A program made the position numbers and the translations under genes. A model generated the notes under the pieces. It was given only the letters and a program-made list of their open reading frames with translations. It had not been told where the DNA came from and ran no database searches. DNA of 64,000 bases from Acephala macrosclerotiorum. Taxonomy: Eukaryota > Ascomycota > Leotiomycetes > Helotiales > Mollisiaceae. The stretch lies in assembly GCA_014904845.1 (NCBI GenBank), contig MU119207.1:557104-621103 (forward strand), in the 5' to 3' direction. The first letter of the stretch is position 1. Each line of letters starts with the position of its first letter. Positions 12,332-23,167 of this stretch are shown here, piece after piece.

Positions 12332-13439
12332 AATGTCCGTTGAAGTAGACAACTTGAAAGCAGAGGAATTTGGGGGCGGCGATATAAGAAGAGAGAAAGA
12401 CATGAGGTCCTTTTAACCTTATCCACAAACTCTCAACCTTCTCAAATGAAGTCACGGCCCAGGGGACTGGTCCATATTCCCATGTCCTTTCAACGTGGTA
12501 ATCAAGTTTTTTGACGCGGGGAACCTTCATCGGAAGAACTACTGCCATGGGGAAACACAAACTAATGCTTGGCCAGCGTGAGGGGCTCCCGCTCTAACGG
12601 GCCCAACTCCAATCTTCGAAAAGGTTTTCTGCGGTCAGGACGAGATACTCAGGTACAAGATCTCGGCGAACCCAGCCGACTGGCTGAAAATAACGTTCCT
12701 TGAGGCTGCACGTGGTTAAATTGGGCCCGTCATCTCGTCTTCCGTTGCACCAGTGTTCACGGAGCACCTACTTCCGCGTCCCAAAATAGACAAGCGTTGG
12801 CGATCAGGTTCACAATTTACCACCAAGAAGGTTGCAACGAGGATGTTCCATGACTTTTGTGAAGATTGATTGCTGTGCTTGCATATCAATCGATGTCCCA
12901 GAAGGATGGTCCCAGAAGGATGGAGACGAGGCCCAGATGTGCATGAGATGATAGCGTTGATAGCAGACAAGGGCGGCTGTCTGGAAATTTTCGAGTCGGG
13001 CGAAGAGAAAATCGAAGAGAGCGAGAACCTGTCGATGTATGAATATTCGACTAAACGAACCGAATACGGGATGAGAGGCGCGGCGAAATTGGGGTGTGGG
13101 AAAGTGCCGAGAGCGAATCGAACCTTGAGAAACGTTAACTGCCATTCGTCGCTTAAAGGTAAGATTACCTCCGGGGACATCGGGGGCCGGTCCCTCTATG
13201 CTATCGTAATTTAGATATACATCGAGGTCCTCATACGCACGAACGCTTCAAATAGCAGAATGAACCAGGCTTTTGAAGTCTGCCGTCAGATCCTTAGCTA
13301 TGCTGGGAGGGTGTTCACGTCGAGTCGAATGAAACTCAAATGCCCCTATGTGGTCGCCTGGGGTTCCCCAGCACTCTTTTCTGCGGAGGATTCTGCAGGT
13401 ACATTTGTTGGCAGCAGAGATAGAAAGTCTGAGACTTTT
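12332..13439. other. Intergenic upstream of the mannanase, no gene seen
   Basis: Frames up to about 150 codons exist on both strands, but they overlap each other, lack family motifs and have no consistent splice continuity. The part next to 12331 should hold the mannanase promoter. Confidence 0.4.
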
Positions 13440-14240
13440 CTAGGGGTAATCGCTATATAACTTTTTATCTTTAGCATAATCCACCGCAGATATCATAAAT
13501 TGATTCTCCGTTGCAAAACGGTCGATTTCATCGCCTTCGAGTAGTCCGTCAAGGATTTTCCAAAGAGCTTCGCATATGGCTTGAGGTAATGCTCCAGTCC
13601 GAACCCAATCGTTCTATTCGCTGAAGTTCTTGTCGGGGATAGCAGTGATGCCTGTCATCATAGTGACTAGTATGGATATAGCTTTCAATTTCGTTTCGTA
13701 AGGACCTTGCTTATCAAGTTTCTACAAGAGCTCGTTACTGATCATTTTGATGATACGACGTGCAGCCCTTTCTGCCCCATCTGCCTCCATGGTACTGTCG
13801 CGATAACTATTAACCGGATATTGGAGTTCGTCCTTGAATATCTCTAGTATACGGTCGAAATGGATAGGCTGCGCGGAAATTGCACCTCGCATAGTCTCGT
13901 GGAAGTTGAGTATCTTGCTAAGGCCATCTGGGACCGTTGCTAAATGATCAAAAAGGATCTTGCGGATTTTTGCATCTTTCAGGCGATTCGATATATCGAC
14001 TAGAGTGGCGTCGGCAGACTCCTCGGGTGACTTGACTATCTGGACCTTGCGGAGCATCGTTGTTGGCGTACGGGTTGGGGCGCTTGTGTCGAGCCTTGTC
14101 TTCCATCCATATGTCCATGGGCGATTTCCTTCTCCCCATTGTGCTTTTGTATGCCAATTCGTCAAGGTCGTAAGTATATAGCGAGAGAGGTGATAGCTAA
14201 AATAGGGGAAGCTTGACGCGACTTTACCAACGCGTCTCGT
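13440..14240 (-). pseudogene. Decayed gene of unknown family with two in-frame amber codons
   Basis: One minus-strand frame stays protein-like from about 14240 down to a TAG at 13440-13442 and is broken only by TAG codons at 13722-13724 and 13614-13616. The peptide has ordinary amphipathic composition on both sides of the stops (for example RAARRIIKMISNELL, then KLDKQGPYETKLKAISILV, then ALPQAICEALWKILDGL). No ATG opens the frame, so the 5' part is missing or lies in another exon. The first stop could come from CAG by C-to-T in a CpA context. I do not recognise the family. The alternative is that the TAG codons lie in short introns, but no matching splice sites were found. Confidence 0.45.
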
Positions 14241-14532
14241 TCACTCACCCTGGCCTAGCGTGACTCGCCATGGCGCTCAGACATTGGACTCCAAATATTT
14301 TTACCAGCACAGCTAGAACTCATGCTCATCCTGAATAAGATGATACGGATGAAAGTCCGTCTGCGTCCCAGTGTGACCAAAAAGCCCGATAAAGATGTCT
14401 AGATTTGAAAGATGCAAGAAGATGCCGGACTTTCGAAAATGACTAGCGCGTTCCGGACCAACCGTTGTTCCGGCGGGGCAATATTGAAGCTGTCTGACCC
14501 GAAGCTTGAAATTCTAAAATCAACACTTCACA

Positions 14533-15282
14533 ATGTTCACCGGCATAGTAGAAACCATAGGAGGTCCGTCCAGATCTCGCACTCAGCTCTCCCCAACCAT
14601 CCTCCTCTAACACCTCATAGTGGTCTCCGAACTCAACCCCCAATCCGAAGATGGCGGCACCACACTCACCATCTCGAACGCCTCCTCCATCCTCTCCGAC
14701 TGCACCCTCGGCGACAGCATCAGCGTGAATGGCACCTGCTTAACCGTAATTTGGTTCGATAAATCCTCCTTCAAAGTTGGCGTTGCGCCAGAAACCCTCC
14801 GCCGAACAAATCTTGGTTCCTTGAAGAAAGACAGCAATGTGAACCTCGAACGAGCAGTGTCTGCGAGCACACGCATGGGTGGACATTTCGTGCAGGGACA
14901 TGTCGATACCGTCGCCACTATTCTAGCAATCACGCCCGATGGCAACGCCTTGACGTTCCGTTTCAAGCCGAGGGATAAGGCGGTCTTGAGATATATCGTT
15001 GAGAAAGGATATGTGACTCTAGATGGAGCGAGCTTGACAATTACGAAAGTCGATGATGAGGAGGGGTATTGGGAGGTTATGTTGATTTCATATACACAAG
15101 ATAAGGTGGTTACGGCTAGTAAGAAGGTTGGGGAGGAGGTCAATGTTGAGGTGGATCAGATTGGGAAGTATGTGGAGAAGGCAGTGGAGGGCTATTTTGA
15201 GAAGGGGAGGAGCGGAGAGAGTGTGATTTTGGAGAAGTTGGTTGAGAGGATTGTGGATGCGAAGTTGAAGAGGACGACATGA
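14533..15282 (+). CDS. RIB5: Riboflavin synthase alpha chain
   Basis: Exon 1 (14533-14563) encodes MFTGIVETIG. A 57-nt intron follows, and exon 2 (14621-15282) completes 230 residues. MFTGIVE is the diagnostic start of riboflavin synthase. Two lumazine-binding repeats follow: the first with SISVNGTCLTV and GGHFVQGHVDT, the second beginning near residue 105 with KGYVTLDGASLT. The enzyme joins two molecules of 6,7-dimethyl-8-ribityllumazine to give riboflavin and 5-amino-6-ribitylamino-uracil, the last step of vitamin B2 synthesis, in the cytosol as a trimer. The tiny first exon is easily missed, and a start in exon 2 would lose the N-terminal catalytic region. Length is normal for fungi (yeast about 238). 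Confidence 0.96.
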
Positions 15283-17877
15283 TGAGATGGAGGTAATAAA
15301 ATAACGAGCGATGAAGTAATGAACAATCTCTGCTCCAAAGATGCTGCTGGTAGACGTATGGGTAACAAGGCTTCCAGATTTCAAGTTCTCGACTTGCAAC
15401 TGTATCCTCGCCCCTTCACCTTCAAGCCTAAGTTCAAAGTTCTGGATATGCCGGGTCTATAGATTTTCAATAAAGTTATCAACAGTTTCACCTTAAGCCA
15501 AGTATCAATCCCTAGGAATTCCACAGGAAATTCCCGTGCTGTCTTCAACTCGAAATCCAAAAGATCTCAAAGAAAAAAATAATACTGATAAATCTCCCTC
15601 AAGCCTGACTCCCAGTACCTGATTTCCGCTGGGATATTGAGAAAAGATTTTTTGCACGTCTGAAGGGCTTGCTAGACCTGCTACGGCGGCGAACCGTCCT
15701 GTCAATAGTCGGGTCGTCCTCTATGGCTTGCCGTGGAGAGCTGTGGAGGAGGCCTGCGAAGTGCAACAAAATCTTCGCGTCGCCACCCAAGTTGAGAAGG
15801 GACATTGACGGGACTTTTGTTGCACGTCGCAGGTGTGCCCTCAGCTCCAATACGGCAAGTTGGTCTCGACAGTCGACTCACGGGCGGGCTGTCCTCCCCG
15901 GGCCTGGCTGGCAGGGAGTGACTTGGACCCTGCAATGTGCAATGATGGCTAGCATTCCCAGTGGAGCTGCTGGTCTTTATACCTACTATTGTCTAATTCT
16001 GATCAATGACTGAGATGCATAATAACTCTACAGCTGTCTCCCAGATCAATGCTCACTGAGCACAATCTCAAATTGAAAACTTCCCGTCATCAACTTGCTC
16101 CTGTTTGTATAATAATTATTATTTTTAATTTACCATTACACTAAAAAATACTACACAATATTCACAAGTCTGAAACTGTTTTTCCAATACACCTCCCCCA
16201 AATATCAAAAAGAGATATCCTGACCAGGCGATTGGGCAAACCAGTCGGATTTTCGATAGTATTTGGACTCGCCTAACAATTAAAAGGCCCTGTACTTCGT
16301 AATCAGATCCTTCCCGTGCCTTTGACGGGCATCTAGATTCTGGACGTTTACTCGCCGCTGCCGCAGTTATCAAGGTGCGGTACAACCTTAAAAAGATGAG
16401 ATGAAGGATGAGGTGAAGAAAAGGAAAGAAAGCGAGAGATTGTACGAAAGGGGGTTTCAGTAAATGACGGTCCGCCCCTGTATTTTACCGCGCTGTTTAA
16501 GGAAAATAGTGGAGAGAATTCAACTATTCGATATGGTTTTATGGAAAGATACCTCTCGCCGCTTACAAGGGTGAACAGTCATTTATCCCTTTCGTGCAAG
16601 GGAGGAAGTTTCTCAGCGCTGCAAGTGAGGGCGGCCGTGGTTGGCTTTTGTGAAGGTGAAGTCATCCCAAAAATATCTTCATCTTGATTTTATCTTCATA
16701 TCTCTTTATCTGATTAATAAGAATGCCTTGTTTGAGCTACAATATGAACACCGATAATTCGTCTCATTTATGCCACTATGAGAAAAGCTTTCAATGTTGT
16801 TCAGCATCTCCCACGTGATGGCGGCATCACGTGGTTGAGCAGAGCTGAAACCTCCTGATCCTATCTCTTCTTTGGAATCTTTCAAGCGGATACCCCACAG
16901 TGAGCCTCCGGGCTGCCTAGCCTTCCGTTCCCGTTCCTGCTTATACTTTCAAAGGCTGACAACCCCACCAGATGCCCCCTTTCGTCGGATCCGTCCCGAT
17001 TCGGGACACCCGATTCTGCATTGTCACATCAGCACTCAGCTTGCCGCATCAACCAAAGAGCTTGCAACACCGGTCAGAGCACACCCACCTGAGTTCCCAT
17101 GTCTTCCACTTTCAGCCATGGAAATCAGCGTTTGTCATATTTCCGAATGCTTGGGAATCGTTTCGCCCGAACATTCCGCATCTCATTGCCGAATCATCGA
17201 GACTGTCGCAGTCAGACGTGAGGATATGTGTAGTTGCCCACTTCATCGCGAGTTTGACACGTCCTTGTGCCGTCGTGGCTTCTTGTCTTCAGTGTTTCTT
17301 ACGAGTTGTAGCAGAGTGTCTTTCCTCCTCATCGTCTTGCACTACCTCTCGAAGGTTTGATGATTTTCAACAACTCTTCATTTGCGGCACACAATCCCTA
17401 ATCGCGGCATTAAGGTCAAGTTTCATTTCTCAATCTCGAGCCTAGGAGGCATCGTTCGGCCGACACCAGTCATAACTCGACCTCCTTTGTCAAGGGTTAC
17501 TGTTTATATTGAACTCTCATCTCCCAGCACCCTTTCAAATGTATTTTAAAGTTGAATTTGCAACCACCCGAGCCACAAGAATTGACCTGTTGAACAATTC
17601 CGCTGTTTCAGTAGGATTGAACAAAATATCTCCGCCTTTTCTCTTTTCTTTTGGCACGCCGGTGCCGATCCTCTCAAATCTTCGAGTCACAGCGAATACT
17701 TCATAGGACTTGGATGCCATCATCAGGCAGCGGAGTTAGTTCCTCCAAAATTTCTTTCATAGCTGCAACTATTAACGATAGGCATGTACCATTGCTTCTT
17801 GGAAGCACTAAGGTCACGAGATGCGGCTGAATGAGGTAGGTGAAAGCTTGCCGAATGTTTGCCGAAGAAGGGAGTAC
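15283..17877. other. 2.6-kb gene-free interval
   Basis: Frames up to 160 codons occur near 16870-17445, but they lack a proper ATG or a protein-like composition and overlap in several frames. The most distinct features are a 10-bp perfect inverted repeat at 16811-16834 and the MITE that begins at 17881. No RNA gene was recognised. Confidence 0.45.
16811..16834. promoter_or_regulatory. Perfect inverted repeat with two CACGTG E-boxes
   Basis: CCACGTGATG and CATCACGTGG face each other across the four bases GCGG. Each arm contains CACGTG, the core bound by bHLH factors such as Cbf1- and SREBP-like proteins. The same decamer, CATCACGTGG, recurs at 5958 and 59512. The nearest downstream start is the carboxylesterase at 18536, so the controlled gene is unclear. 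Confidence 0.4.
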
Positions 17878-17880
17878 TTA

Positions 17881-18164
17881 CGAGCCTGGGATTATAAGTT
17901 CGTGTTTGCTAGGAATTTTTTAAGGCATTTTTAAGCGACGAAAAACTAAACTCCGGCAATTTTACTTTAAAAGCATAAAATACGTATAAATTAAAATTAT
18001 TTAAACTTATAATACGATATTTATAAAGAGTTATAATTAGTTTATAAAGTAAATTTAAATTAATTTAATTTCGTAATTAAAAATCGAAATTAGGTTTTAG
18101 CGTTTATTTATTAGCGAAAAGCTTTAAAAAGCTTTATAAACACAGACTTATAATCCTAGGCTCG
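17881..18164. mobile_element. 284-bp MITE with TTA target duplication
   Basis: The left end CGAGCCTGGGATTATAAG matches the inverted right end CGAGCCTAGGATTATAAG, and similarity continues into GTTCGTGTTT versus GTCTGTGTTT. TTA flanks both sides (17878-17880 and 18165-18167). The inside is AT-rich and non-coding. Size, inverted ends and a 3-bp TTA duplication suit a non-autonomous element of the PIF/Harbinger type. The first bases of the ends, CGAGYCTG, are shared with the 1254-bp element inside the LPMO gene. Confidence 0.8.
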
Positions 18165-18535
18165 TTACCGCGCCTCACATGCATGTTTAATTGAACCGTG
18201 TCTGCACCAATTGTTAAGCTTTTTATAACTGCGTATCCGGGCAATTATCCAGACCTGAAGAGCCTCCATATATGTATGATACCTTCTTCATCTCAGTCGC
18301 TCAACACCTGATAGGTGCACTGACGGTTGATCGTCAACCCCGCAGTCTCTGAGTGGATGCTTCGGACAACCGACAGGTGAGCATCCTGGCTGACCGAAGA
18401 TCTGCGACCGCTAAAAACACTGCGTCGCTATCTTTGCGAAGCCTGGTTTCTTCGATCTCATTCTACTGGGCCTCAATGCCGCGACGTGTACAAGTCAAGT
18501 TTTTAAAATTCGAGTTCAGTATCTCACCCAGCAGA

Positions 18536-20284
18536 ATGTCCTTTGCACTTTTGGCGTCTGCCTTCATATGGGTAGTCGCATTTGCATCTCCGTCGGAGCC
18601 TCCAATCGTTGACCTTGGCTACGCTATTCATCGAGCCACAATATCATCTGAAAACGCTTCCTACCTCACGTTTCCGAACATTAGATATGCAGCACCTCCG
18701 CTGGGTTCGTTGAGATTCTCAGCCCCGCAGCCGCCCCTCAACAATGTCTCAGTAGGCATACAGGACGGCTCCTATGGCAACATTTGCCCTCAAGGAACCC
18801 CGGCATGGTCGAACGCGACACTGGCAGACGCCCCACCTGGACCAACTGAGAGTGAGGACTGTTTATTTCTCGATGTCACGGCGTCCGAGAGTACGTTCAA
18901 TCAAGGCGGTGCACCCGTGATTGTTTGGGTCCATGGCGGAGGGTACATCATGAGGAGCAAAGCAGTGGGAGGAAGTCCCATCGGTATTCTTGATCGGAGT
19001 GCCGAACATGCGGAAGGTGCTGTTTTCGTGGCCATCAACTACAGGGTACGAGCCTGAGCTTCTTGGAGAGAATCTGCGCTGACGCGAAACAGCTCGGTGC
19101 ATTTGGTTGGATGTCTGGACCCATCTTCCAAAAGAACGGCACTGCAAATGCTGGACTTCTCGATCAGCGCGCAGCCCTTGACTGGGTCCAGAAATACATC
19201 CATCTCTTTGGCGGCGATTTCAAACGCGTGACCGTCATAGGTGAATCGGCAGGCGCTGGTGGTATCATGCATCATATCACCGCATATGGTGGGAAACAAG
19301 GCCAAGGGAAATTGCCTTTCCAGCAAGCTGTCATCCAGAGTCCTTCAATTCACAACCCGACCAAGTCCCCTGAGCTTGAAAATCAATTGACGAAGAGTTT
19401 CCTTGATGCCGCGGGCGTGAAGACGATTGATGAGGCGAGAGAGATTTCATCCGAGGTGCTTATGATTGCGAATAAGAAAGTTATTGCACCCGCTGCTTTT
19501 GGACTTTACATCTTCCGTAAGTTGTCCCTTCAACGCCGCTTTATCATCAGTTTCTAACAGATGTCAGAACCAACCGTCGACGGTGATTACATCCCAGACA
19601 CCCTCGGCCGCCTGTTACTCCACGGCGAGTTCGACCCCACCATCAACATAATCTCAGCACACAACTCAAACGAAGGCTACATCTACACCGACCCCTCTGC
19701 AACCAACTCTTCCGCCCTCGAGACTTATTCATCCATCTATTTTCCCGCAGCCTCCTCAGGAGTCATCGACTATATCTCAGACACTCTCTACCCCGCAATC
19801 TATGATGGCTCCCAACCATACACTACTCCCTTTGAGCGCCTAGATCTCCTTATCTCAGAAATGATGATCGTCTGCAACTCTCGCTACATCAGTACCGCCA
19901 AAGGCAATCATACATGGAACTACATGTTCAGTGTTGGGACTGGACATCATGGAGCTGATGTTGTTTATACATTCTATGATGGAGGGTTCAATGCTCCGGT
20001 TGCGAATGCGACGGTGGCGGAGATGATGCAGAGGTATTTAGTCGCTTTTGCAAGCCGAGGGAATCCCAATGCGTTTGTAGAAGAAGATGGATTGGGGAGG
20101 TGGCCGAGGTATGGGAGCGAAGCGAAGGTCGTGGACTTCAATGGGACGTTCGTGGATGTTAGGGAAGATACGGCTAAGAATGCGAGGTGAGTCTCCATAG
20201 GATATCGTTTGGTGTGACTTCTCCGTTCTGATTTCGGGTACGCTTGCTAGGTGTGACTGGTGGCAGCTGGGACTGTACTTGTGA
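18536..20284 (+). CDS. Secreted type-B carboxylesterase/lipase
   Basis: Four exons (18536-19045, 19093-19516, 19568-20186, 20251-20284) join to 528 residues. A signal peptide spans about residues 1-18. The alpha/beta-hydrolase features are in order: PNIRYAAPPLG, SEDCLFLDV, VWVHGGGYI (oxyanion region), the nucleophile elbow GESAGAGG with Ser near residue 222, the acid Glu in NSNEGYIY, and His in GTGHHGADV. All three catalytic residues are therefore present. The last exon adds only RCDWWQLGLYL, a typical C-terminal ending of fungal members. It should hydrolyse carboxylic esters outside the cell; the substrate cannot be told. In-frame ATG at 18476 would add 20 residues in front of the signal peptide and is less likely. 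Confidence 0.9.
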
Positions 20285-20636
20285 GGAGACATCTAGATCT
20301 CCTTCGCGATCCGGAAACTATCTTCGAGTCCCAACCTAAAGGCATCTTCGCGGAACAAGAAACCCAAGGACTTTTGTCTCATGTCGAGATGAGACCTTCC
20401 CAAACACAATCGAGGACACCATCTTTATCCTCGAAGACAGTCGTCTACTCTCGTCAAGACTCGAGAACACCACTCTAGGCTCCCCTCCCTATTTCAATTC
20501 CAAACCGTCTCTCTGTTCTCTCCCGCCTTCATCATTCATCATCATTCATCATCACATTCACTCATCCATCTTCCCACGCAACCCAGCGCAAATATCATCA
20601 AACCTAACCAGCGTGCACCAACACACAACGTCCAGC

Positions 20637-22141
20637 ATGGCGCCAACCTCTTCTTCAAAAGCCAAGAAAGTTCACTTCGAATCGAACGATCCCCCCTCCT
20701 TTCCGGAAGACTTCGACCCCAAGGCTTTCGCGAAACTTAAGGTCGCCAACCTACAATCTCGACTAAAGAAATCCGAGATCGCGTATGGCACCAGAGACAC
20801 GAAGCCTGAACTACAGGCTCTCGTGCTCCTGTCTGTCATGGAGATCGTTGGTCTCAAGAAGAAGGTCGATGAGAAGTTGTTGGAGAAGGTTTCTGGTTGG
20901 TGTCGGGGTCTGGTGGGTGACTTGCATGATGAGATTGAGGGGAGAGGGTTGGAGAAAGGGGCTAATAGGTGGTTGTGTATTGAGGTCTTAGTACAGGATG
21001 AGTGAGTTTCGTTGGTGAGAGACTGGGAAAAAGGATCTGACTGTGTTTTAGAATTGCTACGCCGAAGGAGGAAAAGCCGAAAAAGAAGAAGGCGAAAGCC
21101 GCTTCCACAGCTAATGGAAAGAGAAAGGCGAAGGAGGTGGAATCTGACGACGAGCCATCGGAAGAGAGCACCAAGAAGACGAAGAGAAACGGTAAAGGAA
21201 AGGTGGCAGCCGCAGTAGATGAAGAGAATGATGTTGCTGAGACTAGTAACGATGCCAACACCAATACGGATGCCACATCAACACATCCCTCTCCCGAAGT
21301 CATGAATCTGCTCATTAGCACGATATTCGTCGACTTGGCCAAAGGTAACGCCACACTCGAGGACTCCTTGCCAGGTTGCTCTCACGATACAAAAGATAAG
21401 GTCGTAGAGCTGTTGAACGATACTGCCGCGTTCGCAAGCCAAGCTCAGCTATCCAAGGTACTTGACGAACCGACTTCAGAAGCTGACAAGCTTGTAGCTT
21501 GGATCGCCTCAACTTATGGTCGCGACATCATACTCGCCGAAGGAGATCTCAAGATTCCCGGCTTCTCTGGCGCGGTCAAGCAATTTGTGATCGCGAAGCC
21601 ACGTCTCAACCTTGAAAAGAGCTGGAAAACTCTTTTCACTAAAGCCAGGAAGACGTCAATGCTGTTGTTCCATGGGACGTCTTATGTGCACCTGCAGTCG
21701 ATCCTCCGCACCGGATTTTACCCTTCTCAAGATAAGTCGCGTGGAACAGGAGTTTTCCTCGGTGTAGAACCATCAACTTCTTATGACTATGCCACCTCGG
21801 AATCAAGAGGTTATAGCGTCGACAGGGCTGGGAGATCTGCAGCAGACGAACCTGTTAAATACGGTGGCAGATGGAAATATGATCCCTACCAGAACCGTCC
21901 ACTTCTCTTTGGATGCGAAGCAACAGGTCAAGGAAGGGAGCAACCTGGTGGAGCGTTTCATGTCGTTACTGGATTGAAGTCTGTGATAGCGAGATACATC
22001 TTCCTTCTTGGTCCTCCTGCAGCTGTAGGTTACCCCTACTATCCTCGAGCAGGGGATATTGCACCATTAAGAGCAACCGTGGAACCAGCAATGGTGGCAG
22101 CGTTTGGGAAAATTCGTGCTGGGCTGGATGAGGAGGAGTGA
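20637..22141 (+). CDS. PARP-like ADP-ribosyltransferase domain protein
   Basis: Exon 1 (20637-21001) and exon 2 (21052-22141) give 484 residues. Residues 1-121 form a helical domain that I do not recognise. Residues 122-200 are a Lys/Glu-rich linker that looks like a nuclear signal. From about residue 206 a 280-residue module carries LLFHGTSYVHLQSILRTGF (His near 329), then RGTGVFLGVEPSTSYDYATS, and later SVIARYIFLLG. HGT, GxGVFL and the Tyr match the His-Tyr part of the H-Y-E fold of PARP-type transferases. A clear Glu at the third position is not seen, so it may be a mono-transferase or inactive. A GTGAGT donor overlaps the stop codon (22138), and splicing to 22190 would add a second, degraded copy of the module in phase. 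Confidence 0.7.
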
Positions 22142-22189
22142 GTGATCGGTCTTAAGGGAAAAAGGAATGTAGCTTACATAAGTGCATAG

Positions 22190-22803
22190 ACAGAATGAAA
22201 CTTCATCAGGTGAACGCAGTATAACCGACTTCAATCCCATGAACCTCATCCTATCTTCCCTTTTCTGGGACGTAAATATCTATGGGACTTTCCCCAATTC
22301 ACCCTTCGACAAACAGAAGATCCTGGACAACTTGGCTAACATCCTAACTTTCGAGAGTCAACAGGAGTTGTTAAATACTTTAAATGATAAGTCTGGTCCT
22401 TCTTATCGTCTACTAACTTGGATCAATCGCAAATCTAGGGACAGTATCATTCTTGCTACGGGCGAGCTGAAGATCCCCGAATTTCATGAGTCGATACAAC
22501 AATTCGTGCTTGTTAAGCCCGGTTTAGAGCGCCAAGCTCTATGGCGACAACACTACCAGCAAGATTCTGAGAAATCCATCTTGCTCTTTCATGTCACAGG
22601 CTTACTTGCATTCGATCTTACGAAACGGTTTCTGGGCAGCTCGTGACCAGACTTACGGCCCAGGGGTCTTCAGAGGGCTCGGGGCTGGACCACCTTATGA
22701 TTACACGTGCTGTGTTCAGGGGCGACAGCCGTCGAATTCAGTGGGCTTGGTCGCTGTTTTATGCGACGATTATCTCAATATAAAGATCCACAAACAAGCA
22801 TAA
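22190..22803 (+). pseudogene. Broken tandem copy of the PARP-like module
   Basis: This segment repeats the preceding module in the same order: MNLILSSLFWD for MNLLISTIFVD, RDSIILATGELKIPEF for RDIILAEGDLKIPGF, QQFVLVKPGL for KQFVIAKPRL, and SILLFH for SMLLFH. Directly after that His, near 22592, the HGT motif is lost and the frame shifts by one base. The other frame resumes with LHSILRNGFWAARDQTYGPGVF and PPYDY. A further frame change near 22740 precedes a weak match to the Tyr/Arg region. The copy begins right after an intron-like segment (22138-22189) with the same phase as the intron of the intact unit, so the duplicated block probably included the intron. It appears to be a pseudo-module rather than a gene of its own. 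Confidence 0.65.
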
Positions 22804-23167
22804 GCAAGCTCGTTTGTCCACCACCAGAGATCTCCTGACTACTGGGGAAGGTAATGATCACCAGACATCATCACGGGACACTTCAAAACTTGCTGTCTTA
22901 GATTATCAAACCAACAAAAGATTTCGTAGTGTTTCCTGACATCATAATAGCTGGCCGAAGGTCGCTTTTGGAGGAGCGCTTCGCCCGGTGTAAGAACTTC
23001 AGTATTCTCCAGTAGAATCTTTTTCCTCTAAGTTTAGCTTATGTGCTTTGCTTTTGTACTAGTGCGCGACGAGACCATGAATGTACAGATAATATGCACG
23101 ATTGACGAGAAAGATGATGCCAGGGCACAGTAACGCACCATAGACTCTAGGCAAGAAAATTTCCATT
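22804..23167. other. Space between convergent PARP-like and HET genes
   Basis: Contains the remaining degraded 3' part of the second PARP-like module up to about 22960 and the 3' flank of the HET gene. No other gene is seen. Confidence 0.4.

Noticed and set aside
12716..13214. Overlapping frames of 110-150 codons on both strands
   Set aside because: They overlap in three frames without motifs or splice continuity.
16872..17445. Two frames of about 160 codons
   Set aside because: No proper ATG for the longer one, composition is random and the frames overlap.
22182..22646. Second PARP-like copy as an independent gene
   Set aside because: Its start would lie inside an intron-like segment, and the catalytic motif and frame are broken; treated as a pseudo-module.
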